Part shown: one piece after another, positions 54,610 to 63,903 of the stretch
Layout of the letters: every line of letters begins with the position of its first letter
Numbering within the stretch: position 1 is the stretch's first letter
Source of the DNA: Bacteroidota bacterium
GTDB lineage: Bacteria; Bacteroidota; Ignavibacteria; UBA10030; UBA6906
Assembly (NCBI GenBank): GCA_030835135.1
Contig: JAUQWO010000014.1
Location: 1-64,000 of the forward strand
Direction: 5' to 3'
Length of the DNA: 64,000 nt
Notes under the pieces: model-generated
Database searches by the model: none
What the model saw: only the letters and a program-made list of their open reading frames with translations
Told to the model about the DNA's origin: nothing
Position numbers and translations under genes: made by a program

Positions 54610-57546
54610 ATGTCGATCAGGCGCCCCTGGCTCGTTCTCCTCTGCCTCGTCGTGAGCATCCCTGCGTCCGCACAGTTCTTCACCGTCCGCACACATGACC
54701 TGCGTCTCATCTACTACGATCCCTCGCACGCCTATGTGATCCCGCATCTCGTCCGCACCTTCGAGAATTCCCTCGGCTCTCACCGCCGGTTCTTCGACTA
54801 CCGGCCCGATGGTCCGGTGCACGTCCTGCTTGAGGATTTCGATGATCACGGGTATGCCGGCGCCACGGGTGTCCCGTTCAACTACCTCCGCCTGGGGATC
54901 GAGCCATACCGGTACGATTTCGATACTGCCCCAACGAACGAACGCTTCAATTGGGTGATGAACCACGAACTGCTCCATATCGTGGCCTCCGACAGGGCAT
55001 CGGCAGGGGATCGGTTCTTCCGCGGACTGTTCGGCGGGAAGGTGGCGCCGGTGGCCGATCAGCCTCTCTCCATGCTCTATAGTTATTGGACGAATCCCCG
55101 GAAATACTCGCCCCGCTGGTATCACGAGGGCCTCGCTGTCTTCATGGAGACGTGGATGGCCGGCGGCATCGGGCGTGCGCTGGGAGGGTGGGATGAGATG
55201 GTGTTCCGGACGATGATCAGGGACAGCAGCTTCATCTACGACATCGTCGGGCTCGAATCGGAAGGGACCACGGTCGATTTTCAGGTCGGCGCGAATTCCT
55301 ACCTGTACGGGACCCGCTTTGTGAGCTACTGCGGGTTGACCTTCGGACCGGAGAAGGTGCTCGCATGGTGCTCGCGAACGGACACGAGTGCGGCCGATTT
55401 CAGCAGTGCGTTCTCCGCGGTGTTCGGCAACTCACTCGAACAGGAATGGAGCCGCTGGATCTCCTGGGAGCGCCGGTTTCAACGGACGAATCTGGATTCG
55501 ATACGGCGCTTCCCGGTGACGCATGGGCAACGGATCTCAACGCGGGCGTTGGGTTCCCTTTCGCGCGCCTTCTATGACAGCACGCGGCACGCGATACTGG
55601 CGGCGATCAATTACCCGGGGCAGCTGGCGCACATCGCCGCCATCGATGTTCGTACGGGCCTGCTCAGCAGGATCTGTGACGTGGAGACGCCCGCGCTGTA
55701 TTCGGTCTGTGCGCTGGCATACGATGCAGGGGGGGCACAGCTCTTCTTTACCACCAACAACAGCCGCGACTGGCGTCATCTGTGCCGGGTCGATCTTCGG
55801 ACCCGGGACGTGCAGCGCCTGATCCCGGAAGCCCGCATCGGTGATCTTGCATTCTCTTCCAGCGACAGGGTGCTCTGGGGTGTGCGGCACCATGGAGGGA
55901 TCTCGACGATCGTCCGCATCCCTCCACCGTACACGGCATGGTATACGGTCCTCCCGCTGGAGTACGGGAAGGACATCTTCGACCTCGACGTATCTCCTGA
56001 CGGCACGACGCTCATCGGTTCGCTGATCGAGATCAACGGACATCAGTCGCTCGTGAGTCTGTCCATCCCGGCGTTGATGGCAGGGGAGGGGGACGCGCGG
56101 ACGCTGCTTGCTTTCGAGAACAACACCTCTCCACAGAATTTCACCTTCTCCGGGGACGGGCGATCCCTCTACGGCTCGTCGTACTATACCGGTGTGTCGA
56201 ACCTGATCAGGTACGATCTCGAGGACCGGACCCATGCGGTGCTGACGAATGCCGAGACCGGTCTCTTCCGGCCGGTGCCGTTCTCCGCGGACTCTCTGAT
56301 CGCCTTCGAGTACACCGGCGCCGGCTTCATCCCCGTGATCGTGCCGGTGGACGCGAAAGAGGACCTGAATGCCGTCACGTATCTCGGGCAGCGGATCGTA
56401 GAGGAGCATCCTGTGGTCACGAGGTGGACCGTGGGTTCACCACGTTCAATCGAACCGGATTCCGTGATCACGTACCGGGGCCCGTATGACGGCCTCAGCG
56501 AGTTGCGGCTGCAGTCGATCTATCCGATCGTTGCCGCGTACAAGGACTACACCGCGGCGGGGGTGAAGTTGACGGTGTCCGATCCGCTGCAGCTGGAGAG
56601 CATCGAGGCCGCAGTATCGTACACTCCGTCGCGTTCGTTGCCCATGGGAGAACGCGTGCATGCATCGGTGGATATCCGGCATTGGCCGTGGAAGGTGAGG
56701 CTCTCGTACAACCGGGCGGATTTCTATGATCTGTTCGGTCCGACGAAAACGAGCAGGAAGGGGTACGGGGTCGGCATCGAGTATGCAGGAGGACTGATCA
56801 ATGACCGTCCACGGATGCTGGACTATACCATTGCCGGTGCGGCATTCGGGGGACTCGATCATGTGCCGGAGTATCAGAATGTGTCGACGTCGTACGATCG
56901 CGTGTTCTCGCTGCGTGGAGGACTCACGTACCACAACCTGCGCCGTTCGCTGGGTGCTGTGGAGTACGAGCAGGGCGTGAGTGCATCCGCCAACGTGACG
57001 TCCAACTATGTGCGCTCGTCGCTGTATCCCCGGTTCTCGCTCGACGCGGCGTACGGATTCCTGTTGCCGCTGGATCACTCCTCGGTCTGGCTGCGTGGGG
57101 CGGCCGGAAAGGCGGTCGGGGTACGTGGCGAACCCTTCGCGAGCTTCTACCTTGGTGGATTCGGGAACAACTGGGTGGACCATCAGGACGAGCACCGGTA
57201 CAGGGAGATGGAGAGTTTCCCGGGGATGGAGCTGAACGCCGTCGGTGCCTCAAATTTCCTCAAGGGGATGGTCGAATGGACCCTTCCGCCGGTGCGGTTC
57301 CGGCGGGTCGGCGTGCCGATGATCTTTTGCACGTGGGCCCGCTTCGCGGTCTTTTCTTCGGCATTGGTAACGGATCCAGACCATGCTCCAACGCGGACGG
57401 TGGTCTATAACCTGGGAGGGCAGGTGGATCTGAGGCTGGTCATGTTCTGGCGGCTGGAATCGATGCTGTCCATCGGGTACGCGCTCGCCGCGGTACCGGA
57501 CCAGCGTTCCAGCCGTGAATTCATGGTCTCGCTGAAGATCCTGTGA
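54610..57546 (+). CDS. Secreted zincin (peptidase MA-like) with propeller and outer-membrane barrel
   Basis: A 978-residue envelope protein. After a signal peptide (1-22) comes a zinc-peptidase domain with HELLH at residues 119-123 and Glu173 in YHEGLAVF (gluzincin pattern). A WD40-like propeller fills about 300-600, and from about 640 alternating beta-strands with surface-antigen-like features (NNWVDHQDEHRYREM) run to the C-terminus, suggesting an outer-membrane beta-barrel. This three-part layout would anchor a protease at the surface or just inside the outer membrane. The ATG at 54610 starts the signal peptide. It follows the sigma/anti-sigma genes after a hairpin and may be a target of that system; that is inference. 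Confidence 0.75.
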   Translation: MSIRRPWLVLLCLVVSIPASAQFFTVRTHDLRLIYYDPSHAYVIPHLVRTFENSLGSHRRFFDYRPDGPVHVLLEDFDDHGYAGATGVPFNYLRLGIEPYRYDFDTAPTNERFNWVMNHELLHIVASDRASAGDRFFRGLFGGKVAPVADQPLSMLYSYWTNPRKYSPRWYHEGLAVFMETWMAGGIGRALGGWDEMVFRTMIRDSSFIYDIVGLESEGTTVDFQVGANSYLYGTRFVSYCGLTFGPEKVLAWCSRTDTSAADFSSAFSAVFGNSLEQEWSRWISWERRFQRTNLDSIRRFPVTHGQRISTRALGSLSRAFYDSTRHAILAAINYPGQLAHIAAIDVRTGLLSRICDVETPALYSVCALAYDAGGAQLFFTTNNSRDWRHLCRVDLRTRDVQRLIPEARIGDLAFSSSDRVLWGVRHHGGISTIVRIPPPYTAWYTVLPLEYGKDIFDLDVSPDGTTLIGSLIEINGHQSLVSLSIPALMAGEGDARTLLAFENNTSPQNFTFSGDGRSLYGSSYYTGVSNLIRYDLEDRTHAVLTNAETGLFRPVPFSADSLIAFEYTGAGFIPVIVPVDAKEDLNAVTYLGQRIVEEHPVVTRWTVGSPRSIEPDSVITYRGPYDGLSELRLQSIYPIVAAYKDYTAAGVKLTVSDPLQLESIEAAVSYTPSRSLPMGERVHASVDIRHWPWKVRLSYNRADFYDLFGPTKTSRKGYGVGIEYAGGLINDRPRMLDYTIAGAAFGGLDHVPEYQNVSTSYDRVFSLRGGLTYHNLRRSLGAVEYEQGVSASANVTSNYVRSSLYPRFSLDAAYGFLLPLDHSSVWLRGAAGKAVGVRGEPFASFYLGGFGNNWVDHQDEHRYREMESFPGMELNAVGASNFLKGMVEWTLPPVRFRRVGVPMIFCTWARFAVFSSALVTDPDHAPTRTVVYNLGGQVDLRLVMFWRLESMLSIGYALAAVPDQRSSREFMVSLKIL

Positions 57547-57621
57547 CAGTGCAGCTGCAGTCGATACGTGTTCCCGGGCCAGGCAGGCGCGGTCTGATCC
57601 ATCAGTCGCCTCATTTCTTCC

Positions 57622-57650
57622 TTGACAAACTGCGATTTGTTTGCCATAAT
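57622..57650 (+). promoter_or_regulatory. Predicted promoter of the xylan operon
   Basis: TTGACA, 17 bases, CATAAT; RNA start near 57657, leader about 125 bases. The last base of the -10 box is the first base of the operator that follows. The rest of the gap 57547-57783 holds no gene. Confidence 0.7.
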
Positions 57651-57663
57651 TGAACCAGTTCAA
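57650..57663. promoter_or_regulatory. Palindromic operator of the xylan operon, LacI-type look
   Basis: TTGAACCAGTTCAA: 6-bp perfect arms around CA, lying over the expected RNA start, a classic repressor position. A second, partial site (AACCGGTT, 57673-57680) is centred 20 bp further on, two helical turns away. The same motif at 63768-63781 has the same position relative to its promoter. No LacI-type gene is in the window. Confidence 0.65.
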
Positions 57664-57783
57664 CCTAACTAGAACCGGTTTGGATTTGCCTGAAAGCCTC
57701 TCCTTGCCGCCCGCATGTCTGGGATGTTCCCGGAGGTGTGAAGCTCCGGTGAGAGCGTTGACAGGAACGTGGAGGATCAATGC

Positions 57784-59349
57784 ATGCTCTCGAAGGATCG
57801 TGGCGATCGCCTGGCGCTGTTCACACTCCTCCTGCTCATTCCCGCATCCGTCGCGCTGTCTCCGCGTGCTCATGCCCAGATCGCGGCTGGCACAGGGCGA
57901 TTCATCGGAAATGCGGTGGGCGTTGACGTCCGGTCGGACTTCAAGGTCTACTGGAACCAGCTGACGCCGGGGAATGCAGGCAAATGGGGGAGCGTTGAGT
58001 ATGCAAAGGACCAGTATACCTGGGGCCCGCTCGACGCATTCTACCAGTACTCGCTCGGGAACGGATTCACCTACAAGCATCACACGCTCGTCTGGGGGAA
58101 TCAACAGCCTTCATGGATCACATCGGTCGACTCCGTTGTCCAGCGCGCACAGGTCGAAGAGTGGATCAAGCTCGTCGGGCAGCGGTACCCGCTGATGTCG
58201 ATGGTGGATGTCGTGAATGAACCGTTCCATGCAGTGCCATCGTACGCTCCCGCGATCGGCGGCAGTGGAACGTCTGGTTGGGACTGGGTCATTCAGGCGT
58301 TCACCTGGGCCCGACAATACTGCAACCCGGGGGCACAGCTGATTCTGAATGAATACAACGTCCTCCACGACAATGGTGTCACAAAGAACTACCTCCGCTT
58401 GATCGATACCTTGCGTACGCGCGGCCTGATCGATGCCATCGGGATCCAGGGACATTACTTCGAGTTTCGCGCACCCGCGGCCACAGGGACATACACATAT
58501 AGTGTCGCAACGATCAAAGCGAACCTGGATCGCCTCGTCGCGACCGGATTGCCCGTGTACATCTCGGAGTTCGACATCAATGAACCGGTCGACAGCATCC
58601 AGCTCGCCAACTACCGGACGTACTTCCCGATCTTCTGGGACAACCCGGGCGTGAAGGGCATCACGTTGTGGGGGTATGTCCAGGGTGACATCTGGCAGGA
58701 GAATGGTTACCTCATCAGGACCGACGGCACTGAACGTCCGGCGATGAAATGGCTGCGCAAGTACGTCGCTTCCCCCACGGCGCCCTCTCTTGTTGCCCCC
58801 GTCGGCGGAACCGGGCTCCCTGTGAATCCGCTCCTGATCTGGAACGCGTCCCGCAACGCCAGTGCCTACCGGCTCCAGCTCTCCATTGGCACCGCGTTCT
58901 CAACGACCGCCATGGACACCACCGTGGCGGATACGGTCGTCCGCGCCCGCCACCTGATTGCAGATACGCGGTATTACTGGCGCGTCACGGCGATGAATGA
59001 CAGTGGCGCGGGTGGCTGGTCGGCCACCGGTATGTTCCAGACGGGCACGGAGGTTGCAGGGGTGACGGACGAGCCGACCGTTGTCCGTGCGACCACACTG
59101 CTGCAGAATTTCCCCAACCCGTTCAATCCAGCCACACGCATCACCGTCGTGCTCGCAGAGCGCCAGTGGACACGGGTCCGGGTGTATGATGGACTCGGAC
59201 GGGAGATCGCGACGTTGATGGACGGCGTGCGCGATCCGGGGACATACACCGTCACGTTCGATGGTGCTCACCTGGCGGGAGGAGTGTACTACTGCCGGCT
59301 GCAGGCGGGCACGACGTCGCAAACGCGTGCCATGCTGCTGGTCCAGTGA
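57784..59349 (+). CDS. GH10 endo-1,4-beta-xylanase with type IX sorting domain
   Basis: A 521-residue secreted xylanase. Signal peptide residues 1-31. The GH10 barrel (about 35-330) shows YKHHTLVWGNQQPSW, the acid/base Glu146 in VVNEPFH, NEYN and the nucleophile Glu262 in YISEFDIN, ending with ITLWGYVQGD. A fibronectin-III-like domain (about 345-425) links to a type IX tail (NFPNPFNPAT, final AMLLVQ). GGAGG stands eight bases before the ATG at 57784. First gene of an operon with GH8 and GH115 genes: it cuts the xylan backbone at the cell surface, and the other two finish oligomers. Confidence 0.95.
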   Translation: MLSKDRGDRLALFTLLLLIPASVALSPRAHAQIAAGTGRFIGNAVGVDVRSDFKVYWNQLTPGNAGKWGSVEYAKDQYTWGPLDAFYQYSLGNGFTYKHHTLVWGNQQPSWITSVDSVVQRAQVEEWIKLVGQRYPLMSMVDVVNEPFHAVPSYAPAIGGSGTSGWDWVIQAFTWARQYCNPGAQLILNEYNVLHDNGVTKNYLRLIDTLRTRGLIDAIGIQGHYFEFRAPAATGTYTYSVATIKANLDRLVATGLPVYISEFDINEPVDSIQLANYRTYFPIFWDNPGVKGITLWGYVQGDIWQENGYLIRTDGTERPAMKWLRKYVASPTAPSLVAPVGGTGLPVNPLLIWNASRNASAYRLQLSIGTAFSTTAMDTTVADTVVRARHLIADTRYYWRVTAMNDSGAGGWSATGMFQTGTEVAGVTDEPTVVRATTLLQNFPNPFNPATRITVVLAERQWTRVRVYDGLGREIATLMDGVRDPGTYTVTFDGAHLAGGVYYCRLQAGTTSQTRAMLLVQ

Positions 59350-59374
59350 CATGCATGCGCGGGAAAGGATGACC

Positions 59375-60694
59375 ATGTTCAACGTCGCCCCGGAGCACAG
59401 ACCGGAGAACCGCACGACAGCAGGGCGGCCCCGGTTCCTCCTTCTGCTGATGGCCACAATGCTGATCTCATCGTGTGCGGGGAATCAGATGACGCAGGAT
59501 CCCGCGGTACACGACGAGCGCGGCGCGTACTTCACCGGGGTCTACCCTGATCTGTTCGTGCAATTGCCCGGCATCACCGCCGACAGCGTCGGCCGCAAGA
59601 TCGACGGGGCATTCCGCCTCCTGTTCTATGGTAACGACTCGACCGGGCGCATCTACTATCCTGTCGGCGACACGATGGCGTACATCGAGGATACGGGCAA
59701 CAAGGATGTGCGCACCGAGGGTATGTCCTATGGCATGATGATCGCGGTGCAGCTGGACAAGAAAGAAGAGTTTGACCGGCTGTGGCGATGGGCGAAAGCG
59801 TACATGGATTTTCCCTCGGGCCCGCACCGGGGGTACTTTGCCTGGCATTGCCGGACGGATGGCACGAAACTGGATTCCACCGCTGCCTCCGACGGCGAAG
59901 AGTGGTTCGTCACGGCACTCTTCTTTGCTTCGGCGCGCTGGGGTGATGGCGAAGGCGACCTCCGCTACAGCGAGCAGGCGCAGCGCATCCTCACAACGAT
60001 GCTGCACAAGGAGGATGAGCCGGATCACGGCAGCGTCACCAACATGTTCAGTCGCCGCGATACCCTTGTGGCCTTCGTGCCGTCCGCAGACGCCGATCAC
60101 TTTACCGATCCGTCCTACCAGGTCCCTCACTACTACGAACTCTGGGGGCGCTGGGCCACGCACGACAACGCCTTCTGGTGTGCCGCGGCGCGGTCGTCCC
60201 GGCTCTTGTTGCGGAGATCCGTCCACCCGCGGACGGGCCTTGCGCCCGACTACTCCGGCTTCGATGGCATGCCGATCGAGTGGGGGCCGCCGGGTCACGC
60301 GGACTTTCGATTCGATGCGTGGCGGGTGGCGATGAACACGGCGATGGACTGGCTCTGGTTCCGGCGCGATGCGTGGCAGGTGGCGCAATCGAACCGTCTT
60401 CTGCGCTTCTTCGCGGAACAGGGTATCAGCACCTACGGGAATCAGTTCACGCTGGAGGGGAGGCCGTTGGACACGCCGCACAGCGGCGGACTTGTTGCGA
60501 TGAACGCCGTGGCAGCTCTGGCCGCAACGGACCCGGTGCGGTGGACGTTCGTCCGGGCGCTCTGGGATCTTCCTGTCCCGACAGGAAGGTATCGCTACTA
60601 TGACGGCGTGCTTTATCTGATCGGACTGCTGCAGTGCAGCGGCAATTTCCGTATCTACAGCCCCGCGGGATCACCCACCACCGGCTGTCCCTGA
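59375..60694 (+). CDS. GH8 hydrolase, probable reducing-end xylose-releasing exo-oligoxylanase
   Basis: A 439-residue GH8 enzyme with a lipoprotein signal (LLMATMLISSC, Cys26-28 region), so it is envelope-anchored. The general acid is Glu115 in RTEGMSYGMMIAV and the base is likely Asp245 in FTDPSYQVPHYYELWG, a stretch typical of the oligoxylanase (Rex) group rather than cellulases. Position between GH10 and GH115 genes supports xylo-oligosaccharide trimming. The ATG at 59375 has AAAGG six bases upstream; ATGs at 59351 and 59369 are alternatives. It follows the xylanase by about 25 bp. Confidence 0.88.
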   Translation: MFNVAPEHRPENRTTAGRPRFLLLLMATMLISSCAGNQMTQDPAVHDERGAYFTGVYPDLFVQLPGITADSVGRKIDGAFRLLFYGNDSTGRIYYPVGDTMAYIEDTGNKDVRTEGMSYGMMIAVQLDKKEEFDRLWRWAKAYMDFPSGPHRGYFAWHCRTDGTKLDSTAASDGEEWFVTALFFASARWGDGEGDLRYSEQAQRILTTMLHKEDEPDHGSVTNMFSRRDTLVAFVPSADADHFTDPSYQVPHYYELWGRWATHDNAFWCAAARSSRLLLRRSVHPRTGLAPDYSGFDGMPIEWGPPGHADFRFDAWRVAMNTAMDWLWFRRDAWQVAQSNRLLRFFAEQGISTYGNQFTLEGRPLDTPHSGGLVAMNAVAALAATDPVRWTFVRALWDLPVPTGRYRYYDGVLYLIGLLQCSGNFRIYSPAGSPTTGCP

Positions 60695-60715
60695 ATCCGG
60701 GAAGGACGTGTTATC

Positions 60716-63682
60716 ATGGTGCGATCGAGGATCATGTGGATCGTTCCGGCGTTCCTGATCGTCGGACATTCGTTCGCCCGGGCGGTCGGAGGACCGGAGA
60801 TCGTTACCTTCGGGAAGAACGCCGGAGGGTTCGCTCTCGCGCGTGATGGCCGGCCGGCCGCGGTCTACGCGAGCGATGCCGATCATCCCGGCGTGCTCCG
60901 TGTGGTTGGGATGTTCCGCGCGGACCTTGAACAGGTGACCGGGACACTGCCGGCGATCTCGACAGCGGGTCAACCGCCTGCCGGACCGGTGGTCGTCATC
61001 GGGACGATCGGCAAGAGCCCGCTGATCGATGCGCTCATACGCGCCCGGCAATTGGATGTGCGCACCGTTGCCGGTGCGTGGGAAGCGACGCTGATCCAGA
61101 CCGTGGACCATCCGTACCCCGGCGTGCCGCAGGCACTGGTGATCGCGGGGAGCGATAAGCGGGGGACCATCTACGGGATGTTCCGGCTGTCCGAACAGAT
61201 CGGGGTCTCCCCCTGGTCCTGGTGGGCCGATGTGCCGGTGCAACGGCGTCGCACATTGAGCGTGGCCGCAGGAAGATACGTCATCGCCTCTCCCTCCGTG
61301 AAGTATCGCGGGATATTCCTCAATGACGAGTATCCGGCGCTGACCCGGTGGGTCCACGCGAAGTTCGGCAGTGCCGGGCGTGAGGGCGATCCAACGATCG
61401 CGGAGGACGTTGCGAACTATGGCCGGGGCTTCTATGCGCGCGTGTTCGAACTGCTGTTGCGCCTGAAGGCCAACTATCTCTGGCCTGCGATGTGGAACAA
61501 CGCCTTCAATGAAGACGACCCGGAAAATCCGCGCCTCGCCGATGAACTCGGGATCGTCATGGGCACCTCGCACCAGGAGCCCATGCTCAGGGCGCAGAAG
61601 GAATGGGACCGGCGCTTCCAGAAGACCCTTGGATACTGGAACTATGCGAAGGTCCCCGACACGCTGCACCGGTTCTGGCGTGACGGCATCCGCAGGAACA
61701 AGGAGTACGAGAGCATCGTCACGATCGGGTTGCGCGGTGCCGATGATACGCCCATGGCGCCGGGCGGGGTGGATGCCAACCGCGCCCTGCTCGAGCATAT
61801 CGTGGACGTCCAACGCACCATCATCACGGAAGAGACCGGCCGTGATGCGACCGGCGTACCGCAACTCTGGTGCCCCTACAAGGAGGTCCTGGAATATTAC
61901 AACGCTGGCATGCGCGTGCCGGATGACGTCACGCTGCTCTGGCCCGATGACAACTGGGGGAACCTCCGCCGCGTCCCGACCGCGGAGGAACGGAAGCGCA
62001 CGGGCGGCGCAGGCATCTACTATCACTTCGACTATCACGGGAGTCCACGAAGCTACCAGTGGATCAATGCCAACCCGTTGCCGAAGATCTGGGACCAGAT
62101 GACGCTCGCGCAGCAGCACGGCGCTGACCGTATCTGGGTCGTGAACGTGGGGCACCTCAAGGGGTATGAGCTGCCGATAGAATTCTTCATGGATCTTGCC
62201 TGGGACACGGCGCGCTGGACGGCCCGCGATCTGCGGGAATACACACGGCTGTGGGCGGCGAGGCAGTTCGGGAACCAGGAAGCGGGAGCCATCGCACATA
62301 TCATCGAGGACTACACGCGCTTCAACGGGAGGAGAAAACCCGAACTGCTCGGTCCGTCCACGTATAGTCTCGTGAACCACGGCGAAGCGGAGAAGGTAGT
62401 GGCGGAGTACAAGTCCCTCGCTGTCCGGGCTGCAGCGATCGGCTCCCGGCTTCCGGCGAAATACCAGGACGCATACTACGAACTGGTCCGCTTCCCGGTG
62501 GAGGCGTGCGCACTGGTGAACGAACTGTACGTGTCTGCCGGTATGAACGCGCTCTATGCCGCTCAGGGGCGCGCCAGCGCTTCTGCCATGGCTGCAGCGA
62601 CGCGCCGACTGTTCGATGCGGACACGGCGATGATGGGGCACTTCAACCGGGATCTGGCGGGGGGAAAGTGGAACCACTTCATGGATCAGGCGCATCTGGG
62701 GTATGTCGACTGGGCCGATCCGCCGGAGAACAGTCTGCGTGCGATCCCGCTGGTGGATCCTCCCGTGCCGCCTGTCGCGTCCCTGGGCGTTGCGGTGGAA
62801 GGAACACGTGCGTCCTGGCCGGACCCCGACACCGACACCACCATTGCGCAGTTGTCATTCGACCGGACTTCCACGCAGACACGATGGATCGAAGTCTTCA
62901 ACCGGGGTTCGGTTCCCTTTGCATGCAGTGTTGTACCCGACCGGCCATGGATCGTTGTCCGACCGGAGTCGTCGATGGTCGAGGATCAGACGCGAATGCA
63001 CGTAACGATCGATTGGCAGCGTGCACGGTCGGATGAACGCACCGGCGCGATCCGCATCAGCGGTGCTGGCAGATCGGTGGATGTTCAGGTGAATGTCGTG
63101 TCCGGGCCGGTTACCGGTCGGATCACTCCCGGGACGTTCGTTGAAGAGAATGGTTGCGTCGCCATCGAAGCAGGGCACTTCGCACATGCATCCCGCGCGG
63201 GCCAGGCGTTCTGGGAGGAGATCCCGGGATATGGAAGGACGCGTTCGGGAATGCGCGCGTCTGCAGATGTGAACACCCCGGCGTTTGTCCCGGGCAGAGG
63301 CGCCCCCTGCCTCTCGTACCAGGTGTACATGCGCGAGCCCGGCAGCATACGGGTGACCGCGGTCTTTGGTCCGGTCCTGAATTTTCGCCCGGGTCGGGAT
63401 GTTCGTTACGGTGTGTCCATTGATGGCGAGGAGCCCGCGGTTGTGGTGCTTGTCCCGAAAGATTTCGTTGCCATGCATGGCGTGCAGGAATGGGAAGAGA
63501 TGGTTGCCGACAACCGGCGGCTCGGCGCCTCGAGCCACACTCTCCTCCGGCGCGGGGAGCATACGGTCAGGATATGGATGATCGATCCCGGGCCGGTACT
63601 GGAACGTCTGATCATTCATCGCGAGGCGCTTCCGCCGTCGTACCTTGGCCCTCCGGAGAGTTGGCGGCGGCGTGGCAGGTGA
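60716..63682 (+). CDS. GH115 xylan alpha-1,2-glucuronidase
   Basis: A 988-residue secreted family 115 enzyme that removes (4-O-methyl-)glucuronic acid side chains from xylan. A signal peptide (1-23) is followed by the family hallmark GSDKRGTIYGMFRLSEQIGV and PWSWWADVPV (about 141-177), YRGIFLNDE, LLLRLKANYLWPAMWNNAF and GTSHQEPMLRAQ. The C-terminal region (about 700-985) is a beta-rich domain with a YNSGSA-like end typical of GH115. GAAGGA stands nine bases before the ATG; the gap from the GH8 gene is 21 bp. It completes a compact xylan-degradation operon. Confidence 0.95.
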   Translation: MVRSRIMWIVPAFLIVGHSFARAVGGPEIVTFGKNAGGFALARDGRPAAVYASDADHPGVLRVVGMFRADLEQVTGTLPAISTAGQPPAGPVVVIGTIGKSPLIDALIRARQLDVRTVAGAWEATLIQTVDHPYPGVPQALVIAGSDKRGTIYGMFRLSEQIGVSPWSWWADVPVQRRRTLSVAAGRYVIASPSVKYRGIFLNDEYPALTRWVHAKFGSAGREGDPTIAEDVANYGRGFYARVFELLLRLKANYLWPAMWNNAFNEDDPENPRLADELGIVMGTSHQEPMLRAQKEWDRRFQKTLGYWNYAKVPDTLHRFWRDGIRRNKEYESIVTIGLRGADDTPMAPGGVDANRALLEHIVDVQRTIITEETGRDATGVPQLWCPYKEVLEYYNAGMRVPDDVTLLWPDDNWGNLRRVPTAEERKRTGGAGIYYHFDYHGSPRSYQWINANPLPKIWDQMTLAQQHGADRIWVVNVGHLKGYELPIEFFMDLAWDTARWTARDLREYTRLWAARQFGNQEAGAIAHIIEDYTRFNGRRKPELLGPSTYSLVNHGEAEKVVAEYKSLAVRAAAIGSRLPAKYQDAYYELVRFPVEACALVNELYVSAGMNALYAAQGRASASAMAAATRRLFDADTAMMGHFNRDLAGGKWNHFMDQAHLGYVDWADPPENSLRAIPLVDPPVPPVASLGVAVEGTRASWPDPDTDTTIAQLSFDRTSTQTRWIEVFNRGSVPFACSVVPDRPWIVVRPESSMVEDQTRMHVTIDWQRARSDERTGAIRISGAGRSVDVQVNVVSGPVTGRITPGTFVEENGCVAIEAGHFAHASRAGQAFWEEIPGYGRTRSGMRASADVNTPAFVPGRGAPCLSYQVYMREPGSIRVTAVFGPVLNFRPGRDVRYGVSIDGEEPAVVVLVPKDFVAMHGVQEWEEMVADNRRLGASSHTLLRRGEHTVRIWMIDPGPVLERLIIHREALPPSYLGPPESWRRRGR

Positions 63683-63739
63683 GGGTTGGCCCTCGATGGA
63701 CGGGTGGCAGATATATCTTGGGCAGAGGGCTCTTTGCTG

Positions 63740-63768
63740 TTGATTCTTGTCGTATTCTGTTGTACCAT
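63740..63768 (+). promoter_or_regulatory. Predicted promoter of the gene at the window end
   Basis: TTGATT, 17 bases, TACCAT. Spacing and operator position copy the xylan promoter at 57622-57650. The rest of the gap 63683-63903 holds no gene. Confidence 0.55.
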
Positions 63769-63781
63769 TGAAACGGTTCAA
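63768..63781. promoter_or_regulatory. Second copy of the palindromic operator
   Basis: TTGAAACGGTTCAA, matching the xylan operator at 12 of 14 bases and beginning at the last base of the -10 box, as in the first copy. Consensus of both: TTGAAMCRGTTCAA. Confidence 0.6.
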
Positions 63782-63903
63782 TTGCTCGTCTGCATTCCTC
63801 CGTTCCGCCTGATCCTCGAGATGTGATCGTCCGCCGCTGACACCTCCACCGGTACCGACGGATCTCGGGCACATGTTCCAGTAAGAAATCGCGCAGAGTT
63901 CCA

